The notes beneath the pieces are model-generated. The model had not been told where the DNA came from. It ran no database searches and was given only the letters and a program-made list of their open reading frames with translations. Of a stretch of 64,000 bases of DNA, positions 43,981-52,671 are shown piece after piece. A program made the position numbers and the translations under genes. The stretch comes from Nitrospira sp. SG-bin2 (GTDB taxonomy: Bacteria > Nitrospirota > Nitrospiria > Nitrospirales > Nitrospiraceae): NCBI GenBank assembly GCA_002083405.1, contig LVWT01000045.1:18321-82320 (forward strand), in the 5' to 3' direction. The number at the start of each line of letters is the position of its first letter. Position 1 is the first letter of the stretch.

Positions 43981-44886
43981 ATGTCGCAGATCCATCGCTT
44001 TTCTCAACTCCCTGGCAGACTGACGGTCTTTTCCCCAAGTACTGGTTCGGTTCACGATTGTAAACCGTCGGCTATGCATCTCCGCGGAACATGGAGTCTT
44101 TCTTGTCGGCTGGTCGGAGTTGGGTTGTGCCTTTCATTGATGGGTGGTCAGGCATGGGGCCAGATCGAGACTGAACAGAAGGAAGGCCATGAGGCCATCG
44201 TCGCGGCGGGATTCGGCTATCAGAACAGTGTTGAATCCACCATTACGGTCAAGGTGTACAATCCTGCCTCGGGCGAGGTGCTCTCAGAAGACGTGTACGA
44301 ATTGAGCGTCAAAGAAGACAGTTTTGGCGGATCGAATGGCTCAGAGGGCCGTATTTTTGCCGGCGGGGTCGGTCTGGGTGCGACCGATCTCTCTAGTTTT
44401 ATCGTCCGTGTATACGATGCAAAGACGGGTGAGTTCCAGTGGTCCGGGCGACTCAATCTCACGCCGGGCGACGGGAGCGAGGCGGGGCGGTTGATTTCCA
44501 CCGTGGTGCCGCGCCGCGCCACCATCATGAAAATTCATGGCATCGACACGGCGGCGCAGTCGCCGCTATTTGTGCTGCGCGCCGTGGATGTGTTGACCGG
44601 GGGGATTCTCTGGGAAGATGAGTTCTCCGCCGACGGCGAAGGTGCGGCGAAAGCCAGGCAGATCGCCACGCGCTTGGCCGATGCCGCGGAGGGCTCGCCG
44701 GTAGCCGACCTATTCGACTTCAGAATTCGCATGTTTGACCACGATGGCCGGACAGTTTTGTGGGAAGATCAGGTGCTTCAGCAGCCGGCCGATGCAGAGG
44801 TTCAAGGTGCGGTCGATGATCGTGCCCAGATGCTGCCGGCCTGGACGGGGACAATCGAACAAGACTCCATGCCGGAGGAAATCTAG
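43981..44886 (+). CDS. Exported hypothetical protein
   Basis: 301 residues from an ATG with a strong SD (aggaggg). A hydrophobic export segment (LSCRLVGVGLCLSLMGGQAW) occurs at about residues 40-60, so translation may begin instead at the ATG at 44074 just before it. The mature part is beta-rich with repeated phrases of similar build (ITVKVYNPASGEVLSEDVYE, FIVRVYDAKTGEFQWSGRL, FVLRAVDVLTGGILWEDEF, FRIRMFDHDGRTVLWEDQV), four copies of a strand-turn-strand unit ending in W-x-D/G. This looks like a propeller or beta-sandwich of short repeats. No family name can be given. Confidence 0.7.
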   Translation: MSQIHRFSQLPGRLTVFSPSTGSVHDCKPSAMHLRGTWSLSCRLVGVGLCLSLMGGQAWGQIETEQKEGHEAIVAAGFGYQNSVESTITVKVYNPASGEVLSEDVYELSVKEDSFGGSNGSEGRIFAGGVGLGATDLSSFIVRVYDAKTGEFQWSGRLNLTPGDGSEAGRLISTVVPRRATIMKIHGIDTAAQSPLFVLRAVDVLTGGILWEDEFSADGEGAAKARQIATRLADAAEGSPVADLFDFRIRMFDHDGRTVLWEDQVLQQPADAEVQGAVDDRAQMLPAWTGTIEQDSMPEEI

Positions 44887-45196
44887 CAGGTTGCGGGAAA
44901 ACTCCGTGCAGACATGAGCCACCACAGAAATCTTGGCGAATGGTTCAGAAGGTGTCGAAACCCCAGGATGCTCAAAATGGCCACTGGTCTCACCCGCCCA
45001 CCCCGGTGCGCCAAGACGCCCCGTTCCACGGGCAAGGCCGCAGCGAGTGAAGAGGCGAGGAGGTACATACCAAGCTTCGCTTGAACCGCTCGCTTCGATC
45101 ACATGCGAGCGGATAGGTTCCTTGCCTCCGCTGATTCCGTACGTTGAGTCTCTGAGCGATGCGAGAACGCCGCTGGCGGACTTTTTCAGCATCCTG
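44887..45196. other. Gap of 310 bases with a probable dispersed intergenic element
   Basis: No gene recognised. The 3' part (about 45020-45196) has wording such as aaggccgcagcgagtgaaga, gagtctctgagcgatgcgag, aacgccgctggcggactttt and tcagcatcctgctag, which I associate with a repeated non-coding element of Nitrospira genomes. Only one copy is in this window, so this rests on memory. It adjoins the end of the minus-strand peptidase gene. Confidence 0.4.
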
Positions 45197-46621
45197 CTAG
45201 GAGCGTTTTTGCTGGAAACTTTCCAGCCACTGATGATGGAATTGTTCGTACGAGACGAACAATGTATTTTGAATGGCGATTGCCGCTGATGTTCGCGCCT
45301 TGAATGCCTTCAGTAGTCCATCTACCTGCGCCATACCCCACCGTTCGATCAGATAGTGCGTCGCGGAATTCGCTTCCAGATAGGCCAGCGTTGCGGCATC
45401 GGCCGGCAATGCACCCCAGGGGCCTTCGAGATAGGTCAACGGGATGATTGTGACTTCCCCGTGCAAGGCCTCATCGAGATCGGGCCATGAGTCGCCGGCC
45501 AGTTGCATCGCCAGTCCCTCGTTCAACCAGGTGGGAAGCGATCCGCTGCTCATGCCCAGCCGGTCGTGCAACAGGGCATGGACATATTCGTGGCGCAACA
45601 CCGAGGTCAACCACTTCGTGTCCGTCGTCGCTCCTTGGGTGGGCAGTTGAATGCGCCCCAACGTCGGGTCGAACAGACCATCGGCCCATGCAGGGCTTCC
45701 GGTCGCGCCTTGAAACGAATCTCTCGTGTGGAGCACGACTACAATGGGCTTGGACGGGAAGTGCCCGAACTTCTGCCCGATTTCTCGATAGGCGTCCTCA
45801 AGTATCTCCAGCACAGCGGTCCACGTGCCGTGATCCTCGGCTCCGTCGAATTTCACCATGAAATGTTCGCTCGTCTTTGCCGTCATGCGAGATTCGACGG
45901 ATTCCATATGCTGAACCTTGGCGGTGACGGCGGCCAGATACGATCGCAGCGCAGGATCGCGCGGCACACGATCTGCGGCATGGGCCAGATGTGTCACGGC
46001 TTCTGACGATTGATTCTGCTCATGCAGCAGCTCGGCCATCGCCAGGTGCGGAAATGGTTCCTCCGGGGCGAGCCGAATCAATTGTTCCAGAAGGTCTCGA
46101 TTCAGGGCGGGGTCCCGTTGTTCCCAGTAGGCATGGGCCAAATTCATGAGGATGACCGGGTTCGAGCCATCGAGCGCCGCCGCTTTCTTGAAGGCCTTCA
46201 CTGAGAGCTGTGTGCCGTGGAGTGTTTCTTGCTCGATACCGAGGTTGTTCCAGAGCACTGCCACAAATGGTTTGGTTGTGGCGTCCGAAATCGCGCTTTG
46301 GGGAAGGGCCATGAGCTTGGATTCGGCGAGCGGCAAATTGCGCTTTTCAATTTCGTCGCGGATAGCGATCAGCAGTGTCTCATGACGAGAGCCGGGTATG
46401 GCAGGATGATCGAGGACACGGATCTGCGCGGGGTGGACTTCACGGGGGCTTGCGGCAGGCGGTGGCGGCGGCGCGACTGGTTCGATTGTGTTGCCGACGG
46501 TCGAAGCTGTGGAGGCAAGCCGGGTGGCAGCGGGTGTTTTGAGAAACAGATGGTATCCCACGACCAGCGCCAGCGCCAGCGCCATGGGCATCAGGATATG
46601 CGTAATGTTGCGGCGATACAT
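45197..46621 (-). CDS. TPR protein with gluzincin-like metallopeptidase domain, membrane anchored
   Basis: 474 residues. An N-terminal membrane helix (HILMPMALALALVVGYHLFL, about 8-27) and a Pro-rich linker precede TPR-like helices (about 110-230, FVAVLWNNLGIEQETLHGTQ, PVILMNLAHAYWEQRD). The C-terminal domain (about 250-470) has the zinc motif HEYVHALLHD followed by WLNEGLAMQLAG, in which the Glu is the third ligand of peptidase MA-type gluzincins. It is thus a periplasmic, anchored peptidase of unknown substrate. The start MYRRNITHI is used because the open frame upstream belongs to no recognisable domain. It is divergent from recG. Confidence 0.82.
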   Translation of the reverse strand: MYRRNITHILMPMALALALVVGYHLFLKTPAATRLASTASTVGNTIEPVAPPPPPAASPREVHPAQIRVLDHPAIPGSRHETLLIAIRDEIEKRNLPLAESKLMALPQSAISDATTKPFVAVLWNNLGIEQETLHGTQLSVKAFKKAAALDGSNPVILMNLAHAYWEQRDPALNRDLLEQLIRLAPEEPFPHLAMAELLHEQNQSSEAVTHLAHAADRVPRDPALRSYLAAVTAKVQHMESVESRMTAKTSEHFMVKFDGAEDHGTWTAVLEILEDAYREIGQKFGHFPSKPIVVVLHTRDSFQGATGSPAWADGLFDPTLGRIQLPTQGATTDTKWLTSVLRHEYVHALLHDRLGMSSGSLPTWLNEGLAMQLAGDSWPDLDEALHGEVTIIPLTYLEGPWGALPADAATLAYLEANSATHYLIERWGMAQVDGLLKAFKARTSAAIAIQNTLFVSYEQFHHQWLESFQQKRS

Positions 46622-46758
46622 GGTGTTTCGTGCATGAGTGTAGCACCCTAGGCAGAACTGACAAAGTATTCCCGGAAAACCGGCACGCCAAGCTTTAAAG
46701 AGCTGGCTGCTTCGCTGTCGTTGAGCCGTGGAGAGTGCTGTGCTACGATTCCCCCGGT

Positions 46759-49320
46759 ATGCAAACTCCCTCCACGTCGGTTTCCGCAAAAGCATTTCAG
46801 GATTGGTTGGACCGCGTCGCGCGTCCCATCGAATTCGCGACTCGGGACGAATGCGCGCATCTGAGCGCCGTGAAGAATCTTGGTTCCTTCGTCGCGGAGC
46901 AGGTGTTGTCCGCCCTGGCCAACCGTGTGTATCCCAAGACCGTCGAGGCTCGCTTGGTCTCCTTGCGGGATCTGTTCGTCGATTTTCAGCGGCTGCTTCC
47001 GCCTCATGAGCAACGCCGCAGGTTGCAAGCCGCTGTGGCGATCGTGAATGGGCTTCGTAGCGTTGTGCGGGAGCTGCCGGAGTTGCCAGAATCGGAAATG
47101 CCGCGAGCCGAACCGGAGTCTCGTCCAGAGGGGACGAAGCGAGGCGGTCTTTGGAATCTCCCGATCCGCTTTGCGAAGGGTGTGGGACCCAAGCGCATCG
47201 GCCTGTTGCAGCGGTGGAAGATCGACACAGTGGAAGATGCGCTCTGGACTCTGCCCTGGCGGTATGAAGATCGGTCGGTGATGACACAGCTCGGCGATCT
47301 CGTGCCCGGTATGACGACCTCCATTTGTGGAACTGTCGCAAAATGCGAGGCCAAGCGGACGAGAAATCGCCGGTTGAGTGTGTTGGATGTCGGGGTGGAG
47401 GATGAGACCGGGCGCATGCAGGCAGTGTTTTTTAACCAGCCATACTTGGAAAAGGTGTTGGCCATCGGAACGCGCGTCATGATGAGCGGGCGCGTGATTG
47501 CCGGGCGCCAGGGTTGGATGGTTCCGCGAATGGAAGTGGCCCAGTATGAGGTGCTTGGAGAGGATACGGAATCGACCCTGCATGTGGGGCGGATTGTACC
47601 GGTTTATCACGAAACGAAGGGATGGACATCCCGTCAAATGCGGGTGCTGGAAAGAGATCTGTTGGAGAAGCATGCGCGTGAACTGCACGATTGTCTTCCG
47701 GTGCAACTTCGGGCCCGCCGGCGGCTTATTCCGATTCAAGAGGCGCTGCGTGATGTGCATTTCCCAGACGCCGGCGCCGATCTTACGCTGCTGGAGCAAA
47801 GCAAGACTCCGGCGCATCGGCGGTTGGCGTTCGAAGAGCTGTTTCTGCTCCAAACGGCCTTGGCAACCAGGCAGCGGTCGGTGCAGAACGAACCGAAACA
47901 GCTGACGTTCAATCCGCGCACGCCGCTTCTGGAGAAGTTGAGCCGCCTGCTGCCGTTCCGCCTTACTGCCGCGCAGGATCGGGTGATTCGGGAAGTGTTT
48001 CACGATATGCTGGCGCCGCGGCCGATGAATCGGCTAGTGCAAGGCGATGTCGGATCGGGAAAGACCGCCGTGGCCCTGCATGCGCTCGTTATGGCTTGCG
48101 GCTCCGGCTATCAGGCGGCGTTGATGGCGCCGACGGAGATTCTGGCCGAGCAACACTATCGCAATCTGTCCGGGACCTTTGAATCCTTGGGGCTGAAGGC
48201 GATGCTCATGCGAGGCGGAGGCAAGGCATCGGTGAAGACTGCGCAGATCGCACAGCTTGCGTCCGGGGAAATTCACGTGGCGATCGGCACCCATGCGCTG
48301 ATTCAGAAGGGGGTGGCGTTCAAGAACCTGGGATTGGCCGTTGTCGATGAGCAACACAAGTTCGGCGTCCTCCAACGGAAAACACTGATCGACAAAGGGT
48401 ATAAGCCGGATATGCTGGTGCTCACGGCGACTCCGATCCCCCGGACGCTGGCGATGACGGTGTACGGCGATCTGGATGTGTCGGTCATCGATGAGTTGCC
48501 GCCGGGGAGAAAACCGGTCCACACCCTCCTCTTCGACCAATCGCAGCGGCGGCGGGCGTATCAGCTTCTGCGTGATGAATTGCGCAACGGCAGGCAGGCC
48601 TATGTGGTCTATCCCCTCATTGAGGAGTCGGAAAAGACAGACCTTCAGGCGGCGATGCAAGGGGCCGAGCAATTGCAGAGCGGAGAACTCGCCGAGTTTC
48701 GCGTCGGTCTGTTGCATGGACGCATGAAGGCGGCAGAGAAGGAAGCGGTGATGGCCGAGTTCAAAGCCGGATCCATTCATGCTCTCGTGGCGACGACGGT
48801 GGTTGAAGTCGGAGTCGATGTGCCGAATGCGACGATCATGATGATTGAACATGCCGAACGGTTCGGCCTGGCGCAGTTGCATCAATTGCGCGGGCGTGTC
48901 GGGCGGGCCTGCCATCAATCCTACTGCCTGCTGATGGTGTCGGGGAGGTGGAGCAAGGGAGGGGTGAGGGCTGGAGGTCTGAAGGGCGCACGTGCATCCG
49001 ATGCTGCTGATGAACATGGGCCATCGGCGTCACGAGAGCGGTTGGAAGCACTGGTGCGGTCGAACGACGGGTTTGTCATCGCTGAAGAAGATCTGCGCAT
49101 CAGAGGACCTGGAGAGTTTTTCGGTCTTCGACAATGGGGCATGCCGGAGTTCCGTGTGGCCAACATCGTGCGGGACGCCGATTTGCTGCAACAGGCCAGA
49201 CAGGAAGCATTCGCGTTGTTGAAAATGGACCCGGATTTGAAGGCCCCGGCTCATCAGGAGTTGCGGGATGCCATGTTGCGGAAGTGGCAGGAGAAACTGG
49301 AGCTGGGGTCAATCAGTTGA
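46759..49320 (+). CDS. recG: ATP-dependent DNA helicase RecG
   Basis: 853 residues from this ATG (a GTG 24 bases upstream is also possible; neither has a clear SD). An unusual N-terminal extension of about 130 residues precedes the wedge domain (FAKGVGPKRIGLLQRWKIDT). The helicase core follows with Walker A VQGDVGSGKTAVALHALV, the DEQH box, LTATPIPRTLAMTVYGDLDV and motif VI QLRGRVGRACHQSYCLLM. RecG reverses stalled forks and processes Holliday junctions. After motif VI there is an insertion of about 20 residues (SGRWSKGGVRAGGLKGARAS) before the conserved RSNDGFVIAEEDLRIRGPGE. Normal length is about 690. Confidence 0.96.
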   Translation: MQTPSTSVSAKAFQDWLDRVARPIEFATRDECAHLSAVKNLGSFVAEQVLSALANRVYPKTVEARLVSLRDLFVDFQRLLPPHEQRRRLQAAVAIVNGLRSVVRELPELPESEMPRAEPESRPEGTKRGGLWNLPIRFAKGVGPKRIGLLQRWKIDTVEDALWTLPWRYEDRSVMTQLGDLVPGMTTSICGTVAKCEAKRTRNRRLSVLDVGVEDETGRMQAVFFNQPYLEKVLAIGTRVMMSGRVIAGRQGWMVPRMEVAQYEVLGEDTESTLHVGRIVPVYHETKGWTSRQMRVLERDLLEKHARELHDCLPVQLRARRRLIPIQEALRDVHFPDAGADLTLLEQSKTPAHRRLAFEELFLLQTALATRQRSVQNEPKQLTFNPRTPLLEKLSRLLPFRLTAAQDRVIREVFHDMLAPRPMNRLVQGDVGSGKTAVALHALVMACGSGYQAALMAPTEILAEQHYRNLSGTFESLGLKAMLMRGGGKASVKTAQIAQLASGEIHVAIGTHALIQKGVAFKNLGLAVVDEQHKFGVLQRKTLIDKGYKPDMLVLTATPIPRTLAMTVYGDLDVSVIDELPPGRKPVHTLLFDQSQRRRAYQLLRDELRNGRQAYVVYPLIEESEKTDLQAAMQGAEQLQSGELAEFRVGLLHGRMKAAEKEAVMAEFKAGSIHALVATTVVEVGVDVPNATIMMIEHAERFGLAQLHQLRGRVGRACHQSYCLLMVSGRWSKGGVRAGGLKGARASDAADEHGPSASRERLEALVRSNDGFVIAEEDLRIRGPGEFFGLRQWGMPEFRVANIVRDADLLQQARQEAFALLKMDPDLKAPAHQELRDAMLRKWQEKLELGSIS

Positions 49321-49323
49321 AAG

Positions 49324-49418
49324 AGCTGACAAGCATGTAGGCTAACAGGCGTGCAAGCGGCAGGTTGACAAAATTGGTGTTCCGGATGTCAGCTTGAGAC
49401 CTGTCAGCCTGTTAGCCA
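49324..49418. repeat. Word repeat, ctgtcagcctg family, before a coiled-coil gene
   Basis: Copies of gagctgacaagc, gctaacaggc, caggttgaca and ctgtcagcctgttagcc fill the gap between recG and the next gene. 49398-49417 matches 29772-29791 (before nusB) at 18 of 20 bases, and both end just before a start codon. Confidence 0.75.
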
Positions 49419-49427
49419 GAGGGTCGA

Positions 49428-49751
49428 ATGGGCTTATTGCAGCGACTCAAAGACGATTTGCGGACAGGCATCGCGACCTTGCGTCTGGGAACCGTGCATG
49501 CGGCCGGCCGCGCGCTGGAAGAGACGGAACTACTTCGGATGCGGCTGGAAGCCCGCAAGCTGGACCAGCAACTCTCCGATCTCTATAAGGATATCGGTGA
49601 GCGGGCCGTCGATATGAAAGAACGCGGCGAGACAGCGGAGCGCATCATCCACGATGCAGAAATCGGCCGTCTCGTTCGAGAGGTGCAGGCGCTCAAGGAG
49701 TCGCGCAAGAAACTGGAAGCCGAAATGGACGAGATCCGGAACGAGCAATGA
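49428..49751 (+). CDS. Small coiled-coil protein
   Basis: 107 residues, almost wholly helical and rich in Arg, Glu, Leu. A long heptad-type coiled coil runs from about residue 28 to the end (LEETELLRMRLEARKLDQQL, LVREVQALKESRKKLEAEMD). No enzyme motif. Its stop overlaps the ppx/gppA start by 4 bases. Function unknown; possibly a scaffold or chaperone of its partner. Confidence 0.75.
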   Translation: MGLLQRLKDDLRTGIATLRLGTVHAAGRALEETELLRMRLEARKLDQQLSDLYKDIGERAVDMKERGETAERIIHDAEIGRLVREVQALKESRKKLEAEMDEIRNEQ

Positions 49752-50704
49752 CCGCCCCGCCTGCCCGTATGCGTCGATTAGCCGGAATCGACATCGGGAC
49801 TCTGACCTGCAGGCTTCTCATCGCAGATCTTTCTCCACCGGCACCTCTCAAAGCACTCCGATCCGAGCGGCGCATTCTCCGGCTGGGGGAGGGCGTCGAT
49901 CAAACCAAACGACTCAACGCTGCGGCCATGGATCGGGTGATCGCGTGTCTGCAGGAGTGGCGAGATCTCATCGACAGCCATCAGGTCGATGCAGCCACGG
50001 CTGTCGCGACCAGCGCGGTCCGGGATGCGGTCAATCGCGATGAATTTCTCCGACGACTGAGACAAGAGACAGGATTCGACGTCGAAGTCATCACGGGCGA
50101 GGAAGAAGCCCGGCGGACTCTCCTCGGCATTCGTTCCGGTTTGCCCGCCGGAGTCACAGACATGATCGCGTTGGACATTGGCGGCGGCAGTACGGAATTC
50201 ATTCTGGACCGGCCAGGCCAGGTCCCGATCGTCCGCTCCATCGACATCGGTGTGGTGCGTCTATGCGAGAGAGTACTGACACATGACCCGCCGACGGCGG
50301 AAGAAATAGAGCAGGCACGGGACTGGGTGCGAGGCGAGACTCAAGCCGCCGTCGTCGGAATGGAGGGCTCTCAGTCTGCCACCTTCGTCGGAACCGCCGG
50401 CACGATCACCGCGCTTGCTGCCATGGCGCAGAAGCTGCCTGCCTATGAACCGCCCCGCATCCATAACTACCGGCTGGCCATTACTACGGTTCAGGAAATC
50501 GAACAGACCCTGTTGAGCCGTAAGAAGGCCGATCGTATCGGTCTCCCGGGCCTCGAACAGAACCGCGAAGAAGTTATAGCCGCCGGTGCCATCATCATCC
50601 GAACGATCATGGAGACGCTGAGGATGTCGAGTGTGCTGGTGAGTGATCTGGGATTGCGGGAGGGCGTGCTGATTGATCTGGCGAGGAGGATGGAGTATCG
50701 GTAA
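49748..50704 (+). CDS. Ppx/GppA family exopolyphosphatase, short form
   Basis: 318 residues with only the two actin-like ATPase lobes. Seen are GIDIGTLTCRLLIADL, IDSHQVDAATAVATSAVRDA, EVITGEEEARRTLLGIRSGL, the phosphate-binding IALDIGGGSTEFIL and FVGTAGTITALAAM. E. coli Ppx and GppA are about 500 residues with an added HD-like domain, absent here as in the shorter bacterial members. It hydrolyses polyphosphate or pppGpp; the two cannot be separated by sequence reading. Start overlaps the coiled-coil gene. Confidence 0.92.
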   Translation: MTAPPARMRRLAGIDIGTLTCRLLIADLSPPAPLKALRSERRILRLGEGVDQTKRLNAAAMDRVIACLQEWRDLIDSHQVDAATAVATSAVRDAVNRDEFLRRLRQETGFDVEVITGEEEARRTLLGIRSGLPAGVTDMIALDIGGGSTEFILDRPGQVPIVRSIDIGVVRLCERVLTHDPPTAEEIEQARDWVRGETQAAVVGMEGSQSATFVGTAGTITALAAMAQKLPAYEPPRIHNYRLAITTVQEIEQTLLSRKKADRIGLPGLEQNREEVIAAGAIIIRTIMETLRMSSVLVSDLGLREGVLIDLARRMEYR

Positions 50705-50775
50705 GCAAGAATGAGGGGCGTAGTTGCCCGTACTTTGCCGCTGGACTACAATGCAGTTTGGTGGGAGGAACCGTC

Positions 50776-51117
50776 ATGGCAATTTCAAAGATGACCCGTC
50801 GTCGAGGGAGAGAACCAAAGATCATGGTTGCCGATCCTCTGCTCACGGTCCTCCTCGCCAAAGACAGCGGCCACTATTGCGCCAAGTGCCCAGAGCTGGA
50901 TCTTGTGACGGAACTTCCGACCGCCGACGCTGCCTTAGAAGATCTGATTGAAGCTATTCGGGACTATGCGAAAGAATATCTTCGCGACCGCGACCGATAC
51001 GCCACGAGTCCGAACCGAGCCCACCATGTTCCCTATATCGAGGCCATCGCTGCTTGCAAGACTGATTGGGAGTTGCGGACACTGATCGAGATCAAGCATG
51101 GCCTCGTTCACGTATAA
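50776..51117 (+). CDS. HicB-like antitoxin
   Basis: 113 residues. A basic N-terminus (MAISKMTRRRGREPK) is followed by the HicB-type fold: DPLLTVLLAKDSGHYCAKCP (ELD), LPTADAALEDLIEAIRDYAK. The C-terminal part ends in TLIEIKHGLVHV. A gggagg SD precedes the ATG. It overlaps the HicA-like gene by 20 bases. It is a second, divergent HicAB type in this window and not obviously similar to the pair at 35.5 kb beyond the fold. Confidence 0.7.
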   Translation: MAISKMTRRRGREPKIMVADPLLTVLLAKDSGHYCAKCPELDLVTELPTADAALEDLIEAIRDYAKEYLRDRDRYATSPNRAHHVPYIEAIAACKTDWELRTLIEIKHGLVHV

Positions 51118-51337
51118 CGATTTCCGTGTTGTGCTTAGGCGCGCGGGGTTCGAACATCTCCGATCGGAAAAGCACGAAACCTGGCGAAAGTTCCTGCCGA
51201 ACGGGTCGATTCTGCGTGTCCGGATTAGCCATCAGCACAAGCGCGACATTCTCAAGTGGTTAGTCCATGAAATGCTTCGACAAGCAAGACTGATTTTAGG
51301 AGAATTCAGCACGGGCGCTTTTGGAAGCACAACATAG
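51098..51337 (+). CDS. HicA-like toxin
   Basis: 79 residues. YNDFRVVLRRAGFEHLRSEK is the HicA opening, and KHETWRKF holds a His where the catalytic residue is expected (usual form GSHxxW/Y). LRVRISHQHKRDILKWLVHE completes the fold. The tail after about residue 65 (LGEFSTGAFGSTT) is not family-like and overlaps the next frame by 17 bases, so the original end may have been altered. Predicted mRNA interferase. Confidence 0.72.
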   Translation: MASFTYNDFRVVLRRAGFEHLRSEKHETWRKFLPNGSILRVRISHQHKRDILKWLVHEMLRQARLILGEFSTGAFGSTT

Positions 51338-52052
51338 TGGCATCGCCGCTGGCGTGATCAGTTTAGAAACTGGGAAAGTGCTGGTTATTTTGAATATCGA
51401 TTCTGCTGCTGACTACCTCCTGCGTACCGAAAGTGCAGCGCGGACGTTATTAGATGGCATAGGGGCATATGTTGCTCTATTGAAGCATGCTCCATTACCG
51501 GTGTTCGGGGGGTCGTTCTCGGATGAAAAGGTTGCCCGTATTGCGTTTGATCATTGGTCAACTAAGAAAGATAAGCGGATTCAACTTTCGCTCAAGTCTC
51601 AGCGGGAATTTTTAGCTGAAAGCTTCGCTCTCGCAACATTATGCGGCTGTCTGCTTCAAATCGCTGCTAAAGGCATTGAATGGTTCTCCAACAATACAGA
51701 TATTCCATTCGATTTCGGTTCTGTAATCAAACCTTCGTCGTCGGCTGTGCCATTTTGTATCGGGCGTCGTGTCCGAGGTGTTCCTGTCGGCTTGGTCATC
51801 TTTGCTGGCCGCAATCAGTTTGCGCATTTGAATGAACGGGAACTTCGAGAGCCTAATGCGACAATATTTGAACGCCTTGCGGTGAATCACAGACAAACAC
51901 AAACGATGGAGGGTCATTTTAAGGATCCGGCTTTTGATCTTCAGAACGGACAGTTGGTCAATTTCGCAGGCAACGTCACAGGTCTGCTTGGTTGGCGGAA
52001 TCATGATGCCTACGCGACCGATATGCGTCAGTTACTCGGGGGTGAAGAGTGA
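51321..52052 (+). CDS. Hypothetical protein in accessory region
   Basis: 243 residues from a TTG (weak start assignment). No family recognised. Soluble and mixed alpha/beta: GVISLETGKVLVILNIDSAA, AESFALATLCGCLLQIAAKG, FCIGRRVRGVPVGLVIFAGR, LVNFAGNVTGLLGWRNHD. Base composition is lower in GC than the chromosome around it, suggesting recent transfer. It directly follows the HicA-like gene. Confidence 0.6.
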   Translation: MEAQHSGIAAGVISLETGKVLVILNIDSAADYLLRTESAARTLLDGIGAYVALLKHAPLPVFGGSFSDEKVARIAFDHWSTKKDKRIQLSLKSQREFLAESFALATLCGCLLQIAAKGIEWFSNNTDIPFDFGSVIKPSSSAVPFCIGRRVRGVPVGLVIFAGRNQFAHLNERELREPNATIFERLAVNHRQTQTMEGHFKDPAFDLQNGQLVNFAGNVTGLLGWRNHDAYATDMRQLLGGEE

Positions 52053-52090
52053 TAAATAATTGAGGACTTATTTGTTTCGAGGAGGCACAA

Positions 52091-52621
52091 TTGAATAATG
52101 ACCATAATCCATCTCGACGGATTTTCTGTGGCCATTTCCATGTTGCGAAGACGTCCTTGATAGGCACAGCTTTGCTAATGGCGTTTCTTTTTGGGATTTG
52201 TGACAGCGGGCTTGGTCAGGAACAACCACTAAATCATAAACCAATTTGGACTGCCGTCGATAAACTGTTCTGTCGAGGCCAAAATATGTTTACTTGCTCG
52301 TTTGAAGATCCAATAAGTTGTGATCAGAGTAAATCCAGCGCCTCTGTGACGATAAATTTCGCGGCGAGAGTCCTCGAATTTCACGGTGCTTATCGAGGTG
52401 GTGGTACGATTAAGTCAGTGGCATTTGCAGATAGTCTTAACCCGATGCAGACGATACTTCTAGACGATAATAGGGTAGTCCATCTTGCGCATTACAAATT
52501 CCATGACCGGCTGGAGATTTCAGGGTATCTCTTAGATGCTGAGAATGTTGCCTACGCAAATCCCAAAGAAACAATAAAGAGAGGGGCTTCGGGCCACACT
52601 CTTATATGCTTTCCAGAGTAG
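52091..52621 (+). CDS. Exported hypothetical protein
   Basis: 176 residues from a TTG with a very strong SD (gaggaggc, 4 bases upstream). An internal hydrophobic export segment (SLIGTALLMAFLFGICDSGL, about 22-41, then GQEQ) suggests a Sec signal with a long n-region. The mature part has four cysteines (FCRGQNMFTCSFEDPISCD, LICFPE), perhaps two disulphides, consistent with export. Unknown family; low GC. Confidence 0.65.
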   Translation: MNNDHNPSRRIFCGHFHVAKTSLIGTALLMAFLFGICDSGLGQEQPLNHKPIWTAVDKLFCRGQNMFTCSFEDPISCDQSKSSASVTINFAARVLEFHGAYRGGGTIKSVAFADSLNPMQTILLDDNRVVHLAHYKFHDRLEISGYLLDAENVAYANPKETIKRGASGHTLICFPE

Positions 52622-52671
52622 AGAGAAAAACTGATGCGGGGACGCTTTCAAGTGTTCAGAAAGGAATAGCG

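Noticed and set aside
45197..47341. A 714-codon open frame including the peptidase
   Set aside because: The first 240 codons overlap recG on the other strand and look like non-coding shadow; the ATG at 46621 gives a sensible membrane anchor.
46648..48003. A 451-codon minus-strand frame inside recG
   Set aside because: Composition (His, Pro, Arg-rich) is typical of an antisense shadow of a real GC-rich gene, and recG is certain.
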